The translations under genes were made by a program, and so were the position numbers. The notes under the pieces are model-generated. The model ran no database searches and was not told the origin of the DNA. It saw only the letters and a list, made by a program, of their open reading frames with translations. Shown here in pieces: positions 8,487-16,159 of a stretch of 64,000 nucleotides of DNA (position 1 is the stretch's first letter; the number at the start of each line of letters is the position of its first letter). The DNA is taken from assembly GCF_016583645.1 (NCBI RefSeq), contig NZ_NRRL01000003.1, positions 62,001 to 126,000 of the forward strand. Direction: 5' to 3'. Source of the stretch: Rhodovibrio sodomensis (GTDB lineage Bacteria > Pseudomonadota > Alphaproteobacteria > Kiloniellales > Rhodovibrionaceae).

Positions 8487-8726
8487 CTAGTAGGAAATGC
8501 GCTGAAGTGTATCGGGCGAAAGCGGCTTCATCTCGCCGCCGGTCTGGCAGGCGTAGAGCAGTTGGCCCTCCGGACAAATCTGCTCAACCTTCACCTTCGT
8601 CCCATCAACGAGTTCGGCATGGACCGACGCGAGGAAGCAGCTGCGAAGCGCCTCGTAGGCGCGCCGACCGTAGAGGTCGCGGGCCTTCTTCAGGCGCGTG
8701 ATGGGGGTCTGGTAGAGGAGAAACAC
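8487..8726 (-). CDS. Uncharacterised 79-residue protein, GTG start
   Basis: Sequence begins FLLYQTPITRLKKARDLYG and contains two cysteines far apart. AAGGA eight bases upstream supports the GTG at 8726. It has its own terminator. No family recognised. Confidence 0.6.
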   Translation of the reverse strand: MFLLYQTPITRLKKARDLYGRRAYEALRSCFLASVHAELVDGTKVKVEQICPEGQLLYACQTGGEMKPLSPDTLQRISY

Positions 8727-8857
8727 GCTCGGGTTCCTTGCTGGGGCCGGGGAAAGCCGAGTGGGTGCCTGCAGGCCCGCGTTGCGTAAGTGAGATCCAA
8801 CGTCCCCGTAGCGATGAACACCTTGGGGGTAGGTCGATGATGCCGAGCGGTAGCAGC

Positions 8858-9238
8858 CTAGCAGGCGGGCGCGGCCTCGACTTCGAGCGAGCGCCCTTCG
8901 CGTAGGGCTTCCGCCAGTGCCTTTGCAGCATGCTGGTTGTGGAGGGCCTTGTTGGCGCGGTCCACGCTTTCTTGTGTCGGCTCGACTTCGAGAATCACCA
9001 GATCGCGGGCCATCCGATCGGCGTTCTTCGGCGCCAGCTGGCGGGCGCCGGCGATCATAAGGAGCCGCTTGTTCTGCAGGTCCTCGACCTTACCGTCCGA
9101 GACGAAGCCGCAGCTAGCGTCGAGGAGGAGGCCAACAGGTGCGCCACGGTAGCAAAGCATGTTGCCGTCGGCGCGATTGAACACGACCTCATGGCGTTCG
9201 ATGGCGAAACCGGGCCCAGTGGCGGGCATTTGTGTCAT
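8858..9238 (-). CDS. Uncharacterised 126-residue protein
   Basis: Soluble, with a beta-rich first half (FAIERHEVVFNRADGNMLCY) and a charged helical C-terminus (QESVDRANKALHNQHAAKAL). GAGGAT precedes the ATG. Unknown function. Confidence 0.65.
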   Translation of the reverse strand: MTQMPATGPGFAIERHEVVFNRADGNMLCYRGAPVGLLLDASCGFVSDGKVEDLQNKRLLMIAGARQLAPKNADRMARDLVILEVEPTQESVDRANKALHNQHAAKALAEALREGRSLEVEAAPAC

Positions 9239-9270
9239 GGCGGATCCTCGCGCAGATGGTGGTCAGGGTG

Positions 9271-9453
9271 TCAGGCGCGCGATTCCGTGCTGACGCGGCG
9301 GTAGGCCGCGAAGAGACCCAGGAATGCGCCCATCAGGACGGTCAGGAGGGTTAGTGCCTTCAGGACCGGGCCAGAACCGCTGGCCAAGACCAGGACTTGG
9401 GCGGTGCCGGCGATCCACGTGAGCGCGAGCAGCCCGAGCCGAATAACGTTCAT
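9271..9453 (-). CDS. Small two-helix membrane protein
   Basis: 60 residues with hydrophobic segments at about 4-24 and 31-50, then a short basic tail. It starts 14 bp after the stop of the 92-residue gene upstream and is probably cotranscribed with it. The ribosome-binding site is weak. Confidence 0.55.
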   Translation of the reverse strand: MNVIRLGLLALTWIAGTAQVLVLASGSGPVLKALTLLTVLMGAFLGLFAAYRRVSTESRA

Positions 9454-9466
9454 GTCTGGTTGCCAC

Positions 9467-9745
9467 TCAGGACCAGAGGTGCTGGAAGCGGCGGCCGAGG
9501 AGCTCGAGGCCGGCGTTGTGCTCGGCGACCTCGTCGGGCGTCTCGGGGTGGGAAATAACGAGCTCGAGTGCCCGGGCCATCTGGTTCAGCTCGCTCTGCC
9601 AGGCCTCGAAGGTCGTGTCGGCCGGGTAGGACTTCGTCGTCTCCGCGAGTGCGCGGAGACGGGGCGCCAGGAACACTGCGGCGGTGATCTTCAGGTTGGC
9701 GATCTCCGAGCGCGTGAAGGGCGGGGTCGAGGCGACAGTGGCCAT
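9467..9745 (-). CDS. Uncharacterised helical protein
   Basis: 92 residues, mostly helical (TRSEIANLKITAAVFLAP, ALELVISHPETPDEVAEH). Followed closely by a small membrane protein gene. No family recognised. Confidence 0.6.
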   Translation of the reverse strand: MATVASTPPFTRSEIANLKITAAVFLAPRLRALAETTKSYPADTTFEAWQSELNQMARALELVISHPETPDEVAEHNAGLELLGRRFQHLWS

Positions 9746-9781
9746 CGGGGTCTCCCAGGACGGAGGTGCAGGTGGAGGCGC

Positions 9782-9976
9782 CTAGGCCGCCGCGGCGAGC
9801 TGCTTCAGCTTCGCCTTGTCGGCCTTGCGGTTCGCAGGCCGGTACTTCTTCTTGTCGGCGACTACCTGCTTGCGGAAGCGCGCGTCGGCCAGGCTGGAGG
9901 CCGCGTGGTTGCGGACGACCGGCGACTCGACCTCGAGGACGGCCTTCGCCTTCGCCTTCGACTTCTTCTTCGCCAT
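9782..9976 (-). CDS. Lys/Ala-rich basic protein, possibly nucleic-acid binding
   Basis: 64 residues beginning MAKKKSKAKAKAVLEVE and ending KLKQLAAAA. About a quarter of the residues are Lys or Arg, resembling the basic tails of histone-H1-like bacterial proteins, so DNA or RNA binding is plausible but unproven. GAGGAGG five bases upstream fixes the ATG at 9976; the longer frame to 10039 crosses a hairpin. Confidence 0.6.
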   Translation of the reverse strand: MAKKKSKAKAKAVLEVESPVVRNHAASSLADARFRKQVVADKKKYRPANRKADKAKLKQLAAAA

Positions 9977-10002
9977 CGGTGCCTCCTCTTGGCTCAAGCC
10001 GG

Positions 10003-10044
10003 TGATCGTTTCGCGGTTCGTCAGAACCGACCGCGACACGATCA
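10003..10044 (-). other. Leader hairpin with duplicated arm segment
   Basis: Nested stem whose right arm reads AACCG-A-CCGCGA, with CCG twice around one A, 27 nt upstream of the start at 9976. Confidence 0.65.
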
Positions 10045-10111
10045 GTGGCGATCTTGTACGTTTGCCCGCTGCCTGGACTCGCGGGTTCGGCGCAGCCGGG
10101 CCGGCCAGGCG

Positions 10112-10393
10112 TCAGGTTTGGGCGAGGGCGGATATAGGGTGCCGGCGATGGCGCGCCGCGTGCCAGACGCCGTGATGGTCGGGCGCCACCCGCTCGAGAC
10201 GGCTCACCAGATCCGGGCTGCGATCGAGGCATTCGCCTACGCGCTGGTCGCGAGGCTGCGCCACAATGCGGCCATCGGCGTCGAGCAGCAGCATGCCGGC
10301 GCTGTTCTCGGACGGGACCAGGCGGTAATCGGCGTGCTGTTCGAGTAGGCCGAGGATGCGAGCGTAGCCGTAGCGGGGTGTACGGTTCGTCAT
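10112..10393 (-). CDS. Uncharacterised 93-residue protein
   Basis: Begins MTNRTPRYGYARILGLLEQH with a likely N-terminal helix, then a small beta segment (AGMLLLDADGRIVAQP). The C-terminus is His/Arg-rich (HHGVWHAARHRRHP). AGGGGA precedes the ATG. No family recognised. Confidence 0.6.
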   Translation of the reverse strand: MTNRTPRYGYARILGLLEQHADYRLVPSENSAGMLLLDADGRIVAQPRDQRVGECLDRSPDLVSRLERVAPDHHGVWHAARHRRHPISALAQT

Positions 10394-10437
10394 GGTGTCC
10401 CCTGGTGCCAGAGTCGAGAGGTGGTGCCGCGCTGGCG

Positions 10438-10794
10438 TCAGTGCAGGCCGTGGGTGTACGCGACGACGCTGGTCAGCGTGAGCGTGCCGTCGGCGGCGAG
10501 CGTGCCGCTGAACTGTCCATCGACGGACTCACCGCCGACGTCTTCGCCGTTCACGCTAAACTCGAGGTCCACGATCATCCCGCCAAGGACGCGGCCGTCC
10601 TCCACGAAGGTCGGGTTGGGAACGACCATGTAGGTGACATCGGCGAGCTCGCAGCCGAGGTGCTTGGCGGTCTCCGCAGCATTTTCGAGGATGCGGCCCT
10701 TCAGTTGGGTCTCGGCCTGCTCGGAGATCGAGAGGGCCAGCTCACGCGGCGCGAGGTTGGCCTGGCGGACGCGGACGCGGTCGTTCTGATCCAT
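10438..10794 (-). CDS. Uncharacterised 118-residue protein
   Basis: Begins MDQNDRVRVRQANLAPRELA; an N-terminal helical half is followed by a beta-rich acidic half (VEDGRVLGGMIVDLEFSVNG). AGGAGGGAG six bases upstream fixes the ATG at 10794; the longer frame to 11037 crosses two hairpins. Unknown function. Confidence 0.65.
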   Translation of the reverse strand: MDQNDRVRVRQANLAPRELALSISEQAETQLKGRILENAAETAKHLGCELADVTYMVVPNPTFVEDGRVLGGMIVDLEFSVNGEDVGGESVDGQFSGTLAADGTLTLTSVVAYTHGLH

Positions 10795-10825
10795 GTCGAT
10801 CTCCCTCCTGAGCGGAAGCCGGTGG

Positions 10826-10861
10826 TCTCGTCGCGGTTCGTAAGAACCGGCCGCGACGAGA
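10826..10861 (-). other. Leader hairpin with duplicated arm segment
   Basis: TCTCGTCGCGGTTC pairs with a right arm GAACCG-G-CCGCGACGAGA, with CCG twice around one G. It is 32 nt upstream of the start at 10794. The core resembles the hairpin at 10003. Confidence 0.7.
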
Positions 10862-10908
10862 GCGGCGGCACCGGTAGCGGCTTCCGCCGGTTTCCAGCGA
10901 TAAAAACA

Positions 10909-10932
10909 GCGGGGCGCCTGCTGGCGCCCCGC
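10909..10932 (-). terminator. Intrinsic terminator
   Basis: Stem GCGGGGCGCC with its complement, 4-nt loop, followed on the minus strand by TGTTTTTA; 23 nt past the stop at 10955. Confidence 0.8.
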
Positions 10933-10954
10933 GTTGCTTCCCCTGCTATCGACG

Positions 10955-11170
10955 CTATCGTCGGTTTTGGCGGCGCTGGAGCTCCTCGTGCTCGTGAGCC
11001 AGGAAGACGCCTGGAAAGGCGAAGCCCATGAAGGCAATCATCCAGACGAGCCACGTCTTGTGGCTTGGCGCCGCCCCGAAATCCGTGCCGAGGAGATATC
11101 CCAGGACCAGGAAGAGCCCGACAGCAATCACGATCATCCAGACGCCCTGACGGATTTGCTCGGCGGTCAT
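10955..11170 (-). CDS. Small two-helix membrane protein
   Basis: 71 residues. Hydrophobic helices at about 8-28 and 38-58 (TWLVWMIAFMGFAFPGVFLA) and a charged C-terminus. ATG 11170 is preferred over 11176 because AAAGGA is eight bases from it. No family recognised. Confidence 0.6.
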   Translation of the reverse strand: MTAEQIRQGVWMIVIAVGLFLVLGYLLGTDFGAAPSHKTWLVWMIAFMGFAFPGVFLAHEHEELQRRQNRR

Positions 11171-11257
11171 GTGCATGGTCCTTTTGCGAGAGGATCGGGG
11201 GAGAGGGGCCGCCTTTGATGGCTTGTAGGCGATCCTGGCGGACGGATTACGCGGCCC

Positions 11258-11368
11258 TCACCGTCGCGCCGCTGAACATTCCTTGATTTGGGAGCCGACG
11301 TCCTCGCCCCGTTCAGCTAGGGTTTGGTCGCTGCGGAATTTGGTGACGCCCCGCTCGGTCTGGCGCAC
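11258..11368 (-). CDS. Possible 36-residue ORF
   Basis: An open frame from GTG 11368 with protein-like composition lies between the hairpin at 11389 and the next gene. There is no good ribosome-binding site, so this is only a candidate for the otherwise empty 308-bp interval 11171-11478. Confidence 0.2.
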   Translation of the reverse strand: MRQTERGVTKFRSDQTLAERGEDVGSQIKECSAARR

Positions 11369-11388
11369 TTCAGCGTGGGGCCGCTTGG

Positions 11389-11428
11389 CCCCGGCCGCCT
11401 CTGCAAAAGCAGAGAGAGGCGGCCGGGG
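11389..11428 (-). other. Hairpin with duplicated arm segment
   Basis: CCCCGGCCGCCTCTGC pairs with a right arm GCAGAG-A-GAGGCGG, with GAG twice around one A. It lies 50 nt past the stop at 11479. Confidence 0.7.
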
Positions 11429-11478
11429 GTTGTGGCCCGGTTTTCCCTTGTTGCCGCCTTCAGGCGGCTTTGACGGCC

Positions 11479-12015
11479 TCAGGACGCTTCGGGGTACCAG
11501 GTCTCGGCGTCGCCCTGGCTGCGGTCGACCAGGTAGTCATCCCGGCTGCGGTCGCGCTGCGCGGGCGGGCAGATCCGGTCGATCGCGAAGGCAACCGGGT
11601 TGCCGCGTCCTGGATCGCGGGCGAGCAGCTCGCCGATGTCGGGCTCGGCGGTCTCGATCTCGTGCCGGGTGCCGAGGTTGTAGTCGTTGATGTTACGCAG
11701 GTAGACGCCGGCGAGGAAGCGTAGCTCGGCGTCGGTGGCGTCCGCATAGCGGGTCGCCTCGTCGGGCTGGAGGTCAGTGGCGCCGAGTCGCTTGGCGAGT
11801 TCGGGGATGAACTGCCAGACGAACGAGGGCTCGTAGACGCACTCGTGCGGGTTCGAGAGGCGCTCGGGGTAGCGCTGGCGGCAGACGCGCGCCATGCGCA
11901 GGAGCTCGACCGCGAGGAGATGATCCGGCAGCGCGAAGAGCACCCGGATCTCGGATTCTTCGTTGACGAGTTGCTGCTTCGCGGTCTCGCTCAGTAGGTT
12001 CTCGAACTCGAACAT
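11479..12015 (-). CDS. Uncharacterised 178-residue protein
   Basis: Soluble, mainly helical: MFEFENLLSETAKQQLVNEE, then LLAVELLRMARVCRQRYPE and a Pro/Glu-rich middle. AAGGGAG lies six bases before the ATG. It sits alone between two hairpins. No family recognised. Confidence 0.7.
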   Translation of the reverse strand: MFEFENLLSETAKQQLVNEESEIRVLFALPDHLLAVELLRMARVCRQRYPERLSNPHECVYEPSFVWQFIPELAKRLGATDLQPDEATRYADATDAELRFLAGVYLRNINDYNLGTRHEIETAEPDIGELLARDPGRGNPVAFAIDRICPPAQRDRSRDDYLVDRSQGDAETWYPEAS

Positions 12016-12049
12016 CGGCGTCTCCCTTTTTCGTCGTCGGCGCCGGGTG

Positions 12050-12090
12050 CGCCGGGCGGACTGTTCGTCCGAAGGACAGTCCGTCCGGCG
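12050..12090 (-). other. Leader hairpin
   Basis: 15-bp stem (CGCCGGGCGGACTGT with one G-T pair), with an alternative inner stem GTCC-GAA-GGAC. 34 nt upstream of the start at 12015. Confidence 0.65.
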
Positions 12091-12124
12091 TTCCGGGCCT
12101 TATGATCCGGTTCCGTGCCCCGGA

Positions 12125-12325
12125 TCAGGGCCTTCTGGGCAGGGCGGCAGCGACACCGAGGACGATCACGATGAAATCAAGCGTGGCGATCGCGAGCGCG
12201 GCCATAAAGACCCACACCATCTGTTCAAAAGGTGCCAGGTCAAGCAGCAGCCCGGCACCCCCGACGATAATGAGGGCCACCATCACGGCCGTCAGGATGA
12301 AGGCGATGCGCAGCAGCACGGGCAT
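12125..12325 (-). CDS. Small two-helix membrane protein
   Basis: 66 residues with hydrophobic helices at about 4-27 and 35-60. ATG 12325 is chosen because GGAG lies eight bases upstream, within the end of the preceding gene whose stop is at 12331, so the two are translationally close. Confidence 0.6.
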   Translation of the reverse strand: MPVLLRIAFILTAVMVALIIVGGAGLLLDLAPFEQMVWVFMAALAIATLDFIVIVLGVAAALPRRP

Positions 12326-12330
12326 GGTTA

Positions 12331-12597
12331 TCACTCCGAAGGTTCGGGGACGCGCACGGTCTTGGCGAGCGCCCGGAAGTCGTATGTGCAGTCAACCTCG
12401 GTCGCGCCGCCGGCCTTGAAGCCGTCGTAGATGATCATGCACGTCTCGATCTGGGGCATGTAGACGAGGAAGATATCCCCCTGATTGCCGAGGTGGGCGA
12501 CACCGCGATCGCGCTCGTCGCTCCAGGCGCTGGACGCGCCGGCGAGAAGGGCGAGCGCGAGTGCGGCCGCGGGCAAGATCACTGACAGAGTGCGCAT
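12331..12597 (-). CDS. Small exported protein
   Basis: 88 residues with a Sec signal peptide (MRTLSVILPAAALALALLAG, cleavage near SSAWS). The mature part has two cysteines (ETCMIIYDG and EVDCTYDF) that could form a disulphide. GAGAGGT precedes the ATG. Lies just downstream of tRNA-Trp on the same strand. No family recognised. Confidence 0.65.
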   Translation of the reverse strand: MRTLSVILPAAALALALLAGASSAWSDERDRGVAHLGNQGDIFLVYMPQIETCMIIYDGFKAGGATEVDCTYDFRALAKTVRVPEPSE

Positions 12598-12624
12598 GGC
12601 AAAGACCTCTCGTGGGTCGGGATT

Positions 12625-12698
12625 GGCAGGGACGGAGGGAATCGAACCCCCGGCGCGCGGTTTTGGAGACCGCTGCTCTACCACTGAGCTACGTCCCT
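12625..12698 (-). tRNA. tRNA-Trp (anticodon CCA)
   Basis: The minus strand folds into a full cloverleaf: acceptor AGGGACG/CGTCCCT, D-arm with GCTCAGTGGTAGAGC, anticodon stem GCGGT/ACCGC with loop CTCCAAA (anticodon CCA), T-arm containing GGTTCGATTCC, discriminator G and an encoded CCA end. It is the only tRNA I can find in the window. It could supplement or replace the host tRNA-Trp, or mark an integration site; no direct repeat of its 3' end was seen. Confidence 0.95.
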
Positions 12699-12713
12699 TC
12701 AGTTAACGAGGGG

Positions 12714-12757
12714 CGCCGGGCCCCGCATCGCATCCGTGAAGGATGCGGGGCCTGGCG
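12714..12757 (-). terminator. Hairpin between thg1-like gene and tRNA-Trp
   Basis: Stem CGCCGGGCCCCGCATC with its complement, in which the left arm carries CATC-G-CATC. It begins 3 nt past the stop at 12760 and could end the upstream transcript or define the tRNA leader. Confidence 0.55.
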
Positions 12758-12759
12758 GA

Positions 12760-13569
12760 TCAGTCCGGGGCGCTGCGCACCTCGGGCTCAGCGCCGTCGA
12801 AGATGACGGCGGCGCGGTTCGCGACCTGGGAGAAGCGCGGCATCTCGAGCCGCGCGATCTCGGTGCGCTCGACCGGCCCGGTCGGGCGATGCGGTTCGGG
12901 GATGTGCGCCATCTCCTCCTCGGAGAGGTGGCGGAGCCGTTTGCGCCGCTGGAAGAAGGTGCCGCGTTTGAACGCCGGCTCGTAGTCGTTGAAGTTGATA
13001 CCGGCTTCCTGCCAGAGCATCTCCTGCATCTCCGCGCCGCTCTTGCCGTGCAGGCGCTTATGCGAGAAGTGGGCGCGGGCCGCCATCGAGATGGCGTTCT
13101 TGGTCGCGTCTAGTTCACGCCACAGCAGGCAGTTGGCTGCTTCCTCGCGGCTCGGCACCTGAAAGACCCGCGCGTCGAAGTGCGGCGCCATGCTGGCGGC
13201 GCGCTCCGGCCAGCGCGCGAGCGCGCGGGGCAGGAACTGCGCGGTGGCGTAGGCGGCGAGCACCGAGCACATCTTCTGCGGCTTGGCGTCGAAGAAGATC
13301 TGCGCGTCCGGCTGGTCGGCGAGATAGACGAGCGAGATCTCGTCGCTCTGGGTGTAGCCGATCAGCGCGTGGCTTTCCTGGACGAGCGCGCGCGTCACCT
13401 CGTGCATCACCGCCATGAAGTCGGGGTCGTAGGGACGCTGCATGGGCTTGGTGAAGCGCGAGAAGGCGCGCCCGTCGATCCGCGAAACGACCGGCACGCC
13501 GGGCAGGAAACGGCGATCGGTCTCACGGGCTTCGTAGCTCTTCATCCGGTCGCCGAGGGCGTCACGCAT
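12760..13569 (-). CDS. Thg1-like 3'-5' tRNA nucleotidyltransferase
   Basis: 269 residues, the normal length for Thg1. The palm motif VSRIDGRAFSRFTK (~28-41) and YTQSDEISLVY (~72-82) carry the metal-binding carboxylates, and NCLLWRELDATKNAISM matches the conserved segment downstream. Thg1 adds G to the -1 position of tRNA-His; bacterial Thg1-like proteins repair truncated tRNA 5' ends templated by the opposite strand. The tRNA-Trp gene lies 60 bp downstream. In an alphaproteobacterial host, whose tRNA-His often lacks G-1, repair is the likelier role (inference). CGGAG eight bases upstream supports the ATG. Confidence 0.88.
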   Translation of the reverse strand: MRDALGDRMKSYEARETDRRFLPGVPVVSRIDGRAFSRFTKPMQRPYDPDFMAVMHEVTRALVQESHALIGYTQSDEISLVYLADQPDAQIFFDAKPQKMCSVLAAYATAQFLPRALARWPERAASMAPHFDARVFQVPSREEAANCLLWRELDATKNAISMAARAHFSHKRLHGKSGAEMQEMLWQEAGINFNDYEPAFKRGTFFQRRKRLRHLSEEEMAHIPEPHRPTGPVERTEIARLEMPRFSQVANRAAVIFDGAEPEVRSAPD

Positions 13570-13603
13570 TGGATGGGCTCCGGACAGGGACAGAAGGTGT
13601 GGG

Positions 13604-13852
13604 TCAGGTGCTCTGGGTCTCGCCCGTCCGGGCGTTATGGATGATGTGACCCAGTCCCATCAGATCCTCGACGTCGGCCGGGCCGTCGCACTTGCTGGGT
13701 GCGTAGGGGGACGCGACTTCCTGGGCCTCGCTCGGAGCGCGGGCACGGCCTGCGTCGACGTAGGCTTGGGCCTGTTCGGGCGTATCGGCGTTGACGAAGT
13801 GGGTCTCGAAGACGGTCACGGGGCGACGGCGTTCGATACGGTAGAGCGGCAT
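13604..13852 (-). CDS. Uncharacterised 82-residue protein
   Basis: Begins MPLYRIERRRPVTVFETHFV, a beta-hairpin-like start followed by helix TPEQAQAYVDAGRARA. It lies just upstream of the Thg1-like gene with a 34-bp gap and may be cotranscribed. No family recognised. Confidence 0.6.
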   Translation of the reverse strand: MPLYRIERRRPVTVFETHFVNADTPEQAQAYVDAGRARAPSEAQEVASPYAPSKCDGPADVEDLMGLGHIIHNARTGETQST

Positions 13853-13885
13853 GGCTGGACCTTTCCAGGTCGAGAAGTTTGGGTG

Positions 13886-13912
13886 GCCCCGGCGCGACGG
13901 GCGCGCCGGGGC
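13886..13912 (-). other. Leader hairpin
   Basis: Perfect 11-bp stem GCCCCGGCGCG with its complement around a 5-nt loop, 34 nt upstream of the start at 13852. Confidence 0.65.
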
Positions 13913-13924
13913 TGGCTCTCTGGG

Positions 13925-14560
13925 CTATCGCTTCTGCCAGACGCTGAAGCTGTCGTGGATTCCGGGAAAGCTGAGTGAGGGCAGGGCGGTGACCGGTTCA
14001 AAATCTCGGTGGAGCGTCTTGAAGAAGAGTGGCCCGGCGCAGCAGCCGCCCTCTCCCTCGCCGCTATGCACGAGGGTCTGGCCGGACGACATTGCGCTCA
14101 GAAGGCGCACTGGCCACTCGCTGCCATGCGGCCAGGACAGCAGCACGGTTCGCTCCGGCAGGCTTGCCGCGGCGAATGCGGCGTCCATCGGGTGGACCTG
14201 CTCCCAGGCGCCGATGTTCAGGCTGTATTGGCGACCGTCTCCGCCATCGGTGGCGAAGGCGAGGCTGCCTTCGTGAGAGATCAGCTTGGAGAGGTGGCCG
14301 GTGCCAGCGCCGACTTCGACGATCGGCCCGAGATCAGCGATACTGCGAACCGCCCGCGGCAGCGGGACGGTGAAACCGAAGCGCCGAATATAGGCGTCAC
14401 GCACGCTTCGTGCTCGGGCGCGATCGCTGGCCCATAGGTCATGGACGGCATCACGGATCTGCTGATCTGTGGGAAGGAGGCCGCGCAGCCATCCATCCAT
14501 CAGCGTCAACAGCGGATGAGTGACGCCCACGGTGGTGCGGGTGTCGTGGTCCTGAACCAT
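13925..14560 (-). CDS. SAM-dependent methyltransferase-like protein
   Basis: 211 residues. IVEVGAGTGHLSKLI matches motif I of class I methyltransferases, followed by an acidic strand end (FATDGGDGRQYS). The N-terminal ~75 residues are helical, and WASDRARARSVRDAYIRRFG may bind substrate. The substrate is not evident. The ATG at 14560 is preceded by CAGGAGC; the longer frame to 14632 lacks a ribosome-binding site. Confidence 0.7.
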   Translation of the reverse strand: MVQDHDTRTTVGVTHPLLTLMDGWLRGLLPTDQQIRDAVHDLWASDRARARSVRDAYIRRFGFTVPLPRAVRSIADLGPIVEVGAGTGHLSKLISHEGSLAFATDGGDGRQYSLNIGAWEQVHPMDAAFAAASLPERTVLLSWPHGSEWPVRLLSAMSSGQTLVHSGEGEGGCCAGPLFFKTLHRDFEPVTALPSLSFPGIHDSFSVWQKR

Positions 14561-14977
14561 TGCCTGCTCCTGCCCTTGTGTTTTGAAGCTGGGGACGCGG
14601 AGATCCGGATGTCCCCCGTCCAGACGGGGCATCCGGAGGTCCGCGCCGCGGCGCCGCGGCGGGATGACGGGAGGAATCGAAAAAGGGCGCAGCCCGATCG
14701 CCTGGCGTGCGGCGTGTGGTGCCGGCCATGCGATGAGCTGCGCCCTATTCGGTCGATGCGCCCGGTTTTTCGGTCGGGCTTGGCACGATTGTCGCGCCAG
14801 GTCTTGGCGTGGCCTTGGCGGCCGTCAGCTGCGTCGGATACCGTCCGGATCCGCTATGGTGTGGCTGTCGGGGCCACTATGTGGGACGGATTTGAATGGC
14901 CGCGCGGGTGGATAGGGGTCCCGCCGGCCGGCCGCGGCGGGAACGCGTGAGCGTCCCCGCCTGGCCGTCGGGCCGTG
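14561..14977 (-). other. 417-bp interval without a supported gene
   Basis: It contains a strong hairpin (AGGGCGCAGC at 14684 pairing with 14737-14746) followed on the minus strand by TTTTTCG, a terminator, and GC-rich repeats near 14590 and 14920. Between 14750 and 14977 I see only short open frames with no ribosome-binding site. A small RNA or a decayed gene is possible. Confidence 0.4.
14684..14746 (-). terminator. Intrinsic terminator with long loop
   Basis: Arms AGGGCGCAGC and GCTGCGCCCT enclose ~43 nt that can fold further; the minus strand continues TTTTTCGATT. It lies 230 nt past the stop of the OB-fold gene at 14978. Confidence 0.65.
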
Positions 14978-15355
14978 TTAGGCCTCGACCTTCTCGCCCT
15001 GCTCTTCCTGCGAGGCGGCCTCGGCGACCTTCGGCTCGCCGGACCACAGGACGTTGTAGGTCTGGAAGTTGATCGCCTTGCTCTCACCCTCGGGGGTGAA
15101 GCTCTCCGGCTTGTAGAAGCCGAACAGGCGCACGGTGTCGCCCTCGTTGAACTGGCTCAGCAGCTGCTCGGCCTTCGGGCCGAACGCCTTGCACTTCGTC
15201 GGCTTCTTGCCCTCGCGGGTGATCGTGAAGCGCGCGAAGTCCTCGCCGGCGTTGGTCTGGCTGACCACCAGGTTGGCGATCACGCCCTGCAGGTTATAGC
15301 GCTTGTAGTACTTGCTGTTGGAGCCGGCGGCCTGGGTGTTCTGGTTGTCGCTCAT
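14978..15355 (-). CDS. OB-fold ssDNA-binding-like protein, copy 1
   Basis: 125 residues. The core YYKRYNLQGVIANLVV...FARFTITREGKKPTKC...NEGDTVRLFGFYKPESF is an OB-fold-like beta-barrel pattern, and the tail is acidic (EEQGEKVEA) as in SSB. It is one of three adjacent paralogues (14978, 15542, 16160). Binding of single-stranded DNA during replication or transfer is inferred from the fold and acidic tail. The start at 15355 has a weak AGAGAGA ribosome-binding site. Confidence 0.7.
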   Translation of the reverse strand: MSDNQNTQAAGSNSKYYKRYNLQGVIANLVVSQTNAGEDFARFTITREGKKPTKCKAFGPKAEQLLSQFNEGDTVRLFGFYKPESFTPEGESKAINFQTYNVLWSGEPKVAEAASQEEQGEKVEA

Positions 15356-15393
15356 GCTGTCTCTCTCTTTTCTTGGGTTGGGCCCGCTTCGGT

Positions 15394-15420
15394 GGGGCTG
15401 TGCACACAGCAAACAGCCCC
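15394..15420 (-). other. Leader hairpin with duplicated arm segment
   Basis: GGGGCTGT pairs with either of two copies in the right arm, ACAGC-AA-ACAGCCCC. It is 39 nt upstream of OB-fold copy 1. Confidence 0.7.
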
Positions 15421-15541
15421 AACGAGGCGCGGCCGGTTCTTGCTGCGCCGTCCGGCCGCTCCTGCGGCTCGATCGGGAAATTTCTGGCGGGGAGGTGCCC
15501 GGAGCGTGTTGGCGCGCTCCGGGGATCGGCATCGGAGAGGC

Positions 15542-15943
15542 TTACGCGGCCTTCTCGTCCTGCTTGTCGGCCTGCTCGGCGTCGGCCTGTGTCTTCGGCG
15601 CGCCGGACCACAGAACGTGGTACTTCTGGAAGGTGACCGGCTTGCTCTCACCCTCGGGGGTGAAGCTCTCCGGCTTGAAGAAGCCAAACAAGCGGACGCT
15701 GTCGCCCTCGTTGTAGCTGGACAGCAGGGCCTCGGCCTTCTCGGCGAAGGCGACGCACTTGGAGTCCTTCTTGCCCTCGCGCTTCAGCACGAAGTTCGCG
15801 ACGTCGCGGTTGTCGGCGGTCTGGCGGACAACCAGCTCGGCGATCACGCCCTGCAGGTTGTAGCGCTTGTAGTAGACGGACTTGCCGTTGCCCTGGCCCT
15901 GGGCGTTGCTGGTCGTCGCGGCGTTCGTGGTCTGGGTGCTCAT
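15542..15943 (-). CDS. OB-fold ssDNA-binding-like protein, copy 2
   Basis: 133 residues. It shares long identical blocks with copy 1, for example YYKRYNLQGVIA, NEGDSVRLFGF (one change) and KPESFTPEGESK, on either side of variable loops. The N-terminus is Thr/Asn/Gln-rich and the C-terminus acidic and Lys-rich. Recent tandem duplication is evident. AAGGGAA lies a little upstream of the ATG. Confidence 0.7.
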   Translation of the reverse strand: MSTQTTNAATTSNAQGQGNGKSVYYKRYNLQGVIAELVVRQTADNRDVANFVLKREGKKDSKCVAFAEKAEALLSSYNEGDSVRLFGFFKPESFTPEGESKPVTFQKYHVLWSGAPKTQADAEQADKQDEKAA

Positions 15944-15981
15944 CAGCGCGTGTTCCCTTCTCTCAGTGGGTCGTCCGCCGT

Positions 15982-16023
15982 CCCCCGGCGGGCTGTTCGA
16001 TAGAACAGACAGCCCGGCGGGGG
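15982..16023 (-). other. Leader hairpin with duplicated arm segment
   Basis: The left arm ends GGGCTGTTC; the right arm reads GAACAG-A-CAGCCC, with CAG twice around one A. 39 nt upstream of OB-fold copy 2. Confidence 0.75.
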
Positions 16024-16159
16024 TCGGCAGGCCGTCCTGCCCCGTTCCGGCGTCGCTCCTGCGGCGCCGGCCGGCCGGACCTGCTGCGGTCGTCGTGGGT
16101 GTGAGGAGGGCGGAGGCGGCAGCGGCCGCCCCCGCGTCTTCAGGATCGAGCGGTCGCGA

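Noticed and set aside
14820..14910. tRNA-like segment on the plus strand
   Set aside because: A T-loop-like string is visible but no acceptor stem or anticodon arm forms.
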